Assembly: GCF_000003815.2 (NCBI RefSeq)
Contig: NC_049981.1
Location: 10,585,256 to 10,627,686 of the forward strand
DNA length: 42,431 nt
From: Branchiostoma floridae
Taxonomy: Eukaryota; Chordata; Leptocardii; Amphioxiformes; Branchiostomatidae
Direction: 5' to 3'
The notes beneath the pieces are model-generated. The model ran no database searches. It had not been told where the DNA came from and worked only from the letters and a program-made list of their open reading frames with translations. The first letter of the stretch is position 1. The number at the start of each line of letters is the position of its first letter. Shown here one piece after another: positions 1 to 42,431 of the stretch. The translations under genes were made by a program, and so were the position numbers.

Positions 1-984
1 ACATTTCTCGTCCGACGGTGGTTTACAAACGGACTGGGCAGAGCACAGGAACATAAACGTCAGAAGGAACGTTAAGAGACAGGAAAAACGCGACGCCATG
101 ACGTTAAGGAAACGCTGTCGACTGTAGATATGACCACAAGGAAGTTTTCGCCCACAAGTTGAGGCGTCATTCTATACTATTGTTTTTGGTCATCTATGGG
201 TGTTAACTTCACTCCCTATTATGTAGTCCACAATACAAGGTAGGAGTAACGTTACAGTTAGACAATTAAAAACGAAGAGAATAAGAGCGAGCGGACTGGA
301 TCAAGTTTCATTACTACGAAATCCAAGGTTAGAATTAGTGTGCTAAAATATTACTTCATGTTTTTTTCTAGATCTGGCCAATAACAATGCAGTAAGCTTA
401 AAAACACCCTTCATATTTATTTTGTTTATCAATTGACATACCTTCAGTCTATGAAAGAGGTTGGTGGCAGACTTCTCATTAATTACATGTATCACATAAT
501 TTGTATCTTTATGGGTCGGTGAACGAGCTATTTCGTTGACGAGCACTTTCTAGAAGGCAGAAATCGACATTGATGCCTATTTTCTTCCAAGGAAGAAGAC
601 GTGGCACTTCTAGAAGATAGTCCCTTATATTCGAGTTACGTACCTACAAGAACATTAAAATCAATGTCATTCTTAGAGTTCTAAGCTTTAAAACAGTGAG
701 GCAGTTTCTAGAGTTCATGTTCGAAAGATCTATAGCTACGTAGGTATGATTCAGATAGCCGCAAAGTTGGTGTTTTATTTTGTATTTTTCTTCTGTTTAA
801 TTTCCAACATTAACGTTATATTTAACTGCCCATTGGTCAAGATCTAAACTCGAAATTTGAAAAAAAAAATCAAAGGAAATTACACAAGTTTTCTAATGAT
901 ATATAATTCATTGAAATTGGTGCAGTAACAACAGAAATATTATGAACCGAAGTTCATATGCCAAATTTTGTTTTGAGCTCGAAA

Positions 985-1022
985 AGTTAATTATCATAAT
1001 TAACAGTTAATTATCATAATTT
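985..1022. repeat. Tandem AT-rich palindrome, two units
   Basis: The 19-bp segment AGTTAATTATCATAATTAAC-like is present twice in direct tandem. Each unit is itself an inverted repeat (GTTAATTA...TAATTAAC), so the pair carries several TAATTA cores of the kind homeodomain proteins bind. Function unknown; it may be a chance AT-rich repeat. Confidence 0.6.
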
Positions 1023-1180
1023 ACATAAAATAAGCATGGAAGTGTAAAGCAAATTTATTTAGCATTTGTTGGGCCAGTTTTGCACGCTAGTCGATATCAT
1101 CAAGGAGGTTCAATCAATAAAAAGTTATCAGTAAACAGATAGATGGATAGATAGATGGTTTATTGCGCAACAATGCATCA

Positions 1181-1280
1181 NNNNNNNNNNNNNNNNNNNN
1201 NNNNNNNNNNNNNNNNNNNNNNNNNNNNNNNNNNNNNNNNNNNNNNNNNNNNNNNNNNNNNNNNNNNNNNNNNNNNNNNN
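1181..1280. other. Assembly gap (100 N)
   Basis: Exactly 100 N bases, the conventional placeholder for a scaffold gap of unknown length. The left flank is a (GATA)/(GATG) simple repeat, so distances across it are not reliable. Anything regulatory between about 1160 and 1290 is invisible. Confidence 0.98.
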
Positions 1281-1479
1281 CATAGCTCAAGTTTATGAAT
1301 AAATAAATATGCTTGGTCAAGTTATGATGGGATATCGTGTAAAGGCCTCGAGGGAAAGCATCAGAAATTGAATGGCAAAGATTAGGGCTTCCAGACAAGC
1401 GAAAAGTCCTCAGGAAAGTGTAGCGAATGTTGTAAATTATCGGTGTCTTGTGAATTGACTGGTAGTCTTGTCTGACTTT

Positions 1480-1843
1480 TTAAAGGGGCGTGTCCACTTT
1501 TGTAACATATTAGCAGTACGGATATGATGTCATTTCCTCAAACACGATGCATAAATGACCAAAACATTTACATCGTAATCAAATTAGCTAATGCCAATGC
1601 AAATTCTTTGAGAAATGTGACATTTTATGCAAATTTTATGGCAGAAACATATTTCAACGTTTACGTCATGGATGGACGAGCAGAACTCACCTGACCGCGC
1701 GCATGCGTACTCCATCCCACAAATCAAATATGGCGACTCCGGTTTGACGATATCTTCTGTGCAGACAAATTTCTCCCGGATTTCACCGATTCTGGTGGAC
1801 TTTACATCTCATTCTGCGGCCTGCCATCGCCTAGAACAACAAG
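1480..1843 (+). promoter_or_regulatory. Putative TATA-less promoter and 5' UTR of the myosin V gene
   Basis: The 360 bp before the start codon carry a GC/KLF-type box (GGGGCGTGTC, about 1485), an NRF-1-like palindrome (CGCGCATGCGTA, about 1697-1708) and a YY1-like site (AAATATGGCGAC, about 1726-1737). This combination is typical of TATA-less promoters of broadly expressed animal genes. No TATA box stands out. The transcription start is not visible; the YY1-type element is often just downstream of it, so initiation around 1690-1740 is a guess. Confidence 0.45.

Positions 1844-42431
<40,588 letters not shown>

Larger units (their letters stand above)
1..1439. other. Upstream intergenic or 5' flanking sequence
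   Basis: AT-rich sequence with no ORF that looks coding on either strand; the short ORFs here have no recognisable composition or motif. It contains a scaffold gap and a short AT-rich direct repeat, listed separately. The GATA/GATAGATG microsatellite-like stretch (about 1137-1160) abuts the gap, which suggests that the gap was caused by a repeat. Confidence 0.6.

Overview
The window looks like about 42 kb of a draft nuclear genome from a marine invertebrate. A cephalochordate (amphioxus, Branchiostoma-like) is my best guess, but this is an inference and a hemichordate or other deuterostome is not excluded. The evidence is a chordate-like intron-exon structure, about 40% GC, many MITE-like elements, a 5S-rRNA-derived SINE, and a 100-N scaffold gap at 1181-1280. 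I see no bacterial or viral genes.

Almost everything from 1844 to the right edge is one plus-strand gene: a class V unconventional myosin (MYO5 family). I could place 32 exons with matching splice phases, plus one likely alternative exon. Joined, they give 1920 codons. Exons 1-17 and the start of 18 encode the motor domain: P-loop GESGAGKT at residues 163-170, switch [10 protein letters not shown], switch II DIYGFE, and the SH1 region. The end of exon 18 through exon 20 encode a neck with six IQ motifs. Exons 21-32 encode a coiled-coil tail. The globular cargo-binding (DIL) domain must lie beyond the right edge.

Three features of the gene are unusual. (1) A second copy of the loop-1 coding segment (about 16416-16505) lies in the intron after the P-loop exon and has its own strong donor site, suggesting alternative splicing of myosin loop 1, which tunes nucleotide kinetics in other myosins. 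(2) The coiled coil is about twice the length of vertebrate MYO5 by this point. It is built from tandem 43-residue repeats, eight of them in one 1044-nt exon, and exons 29-30 appear to be duplicated as exons 31-32. (3) The TEDS-rule residue of the motor reads as Gln. The last exon also meets a stop codon just before the window ends; the 43-residue register suggests a one-base error or frameshift there.

Region by region: 1-1843 is upstream sequence with a gap and a TATA-less promoter-like segment. 1871-13349 is an 11.5-kb first intron full of repeats (5S SINE, palindromic AT-rich element, CAGGG...CCCTG hAT-like MITEs with 5-bp target duplications, a TIR element carrying one of these MITEs nested inside it) and one unrecognised minus-strand exon-like ORF. 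13350-31077 holds the motor and neck exons. 31645-42431 holds the coiled-coil exons, with a pogo/mariner-like MITE directly behind one donor site and a 740-bp TIR element full of TGTTCNAACA-type motifs.
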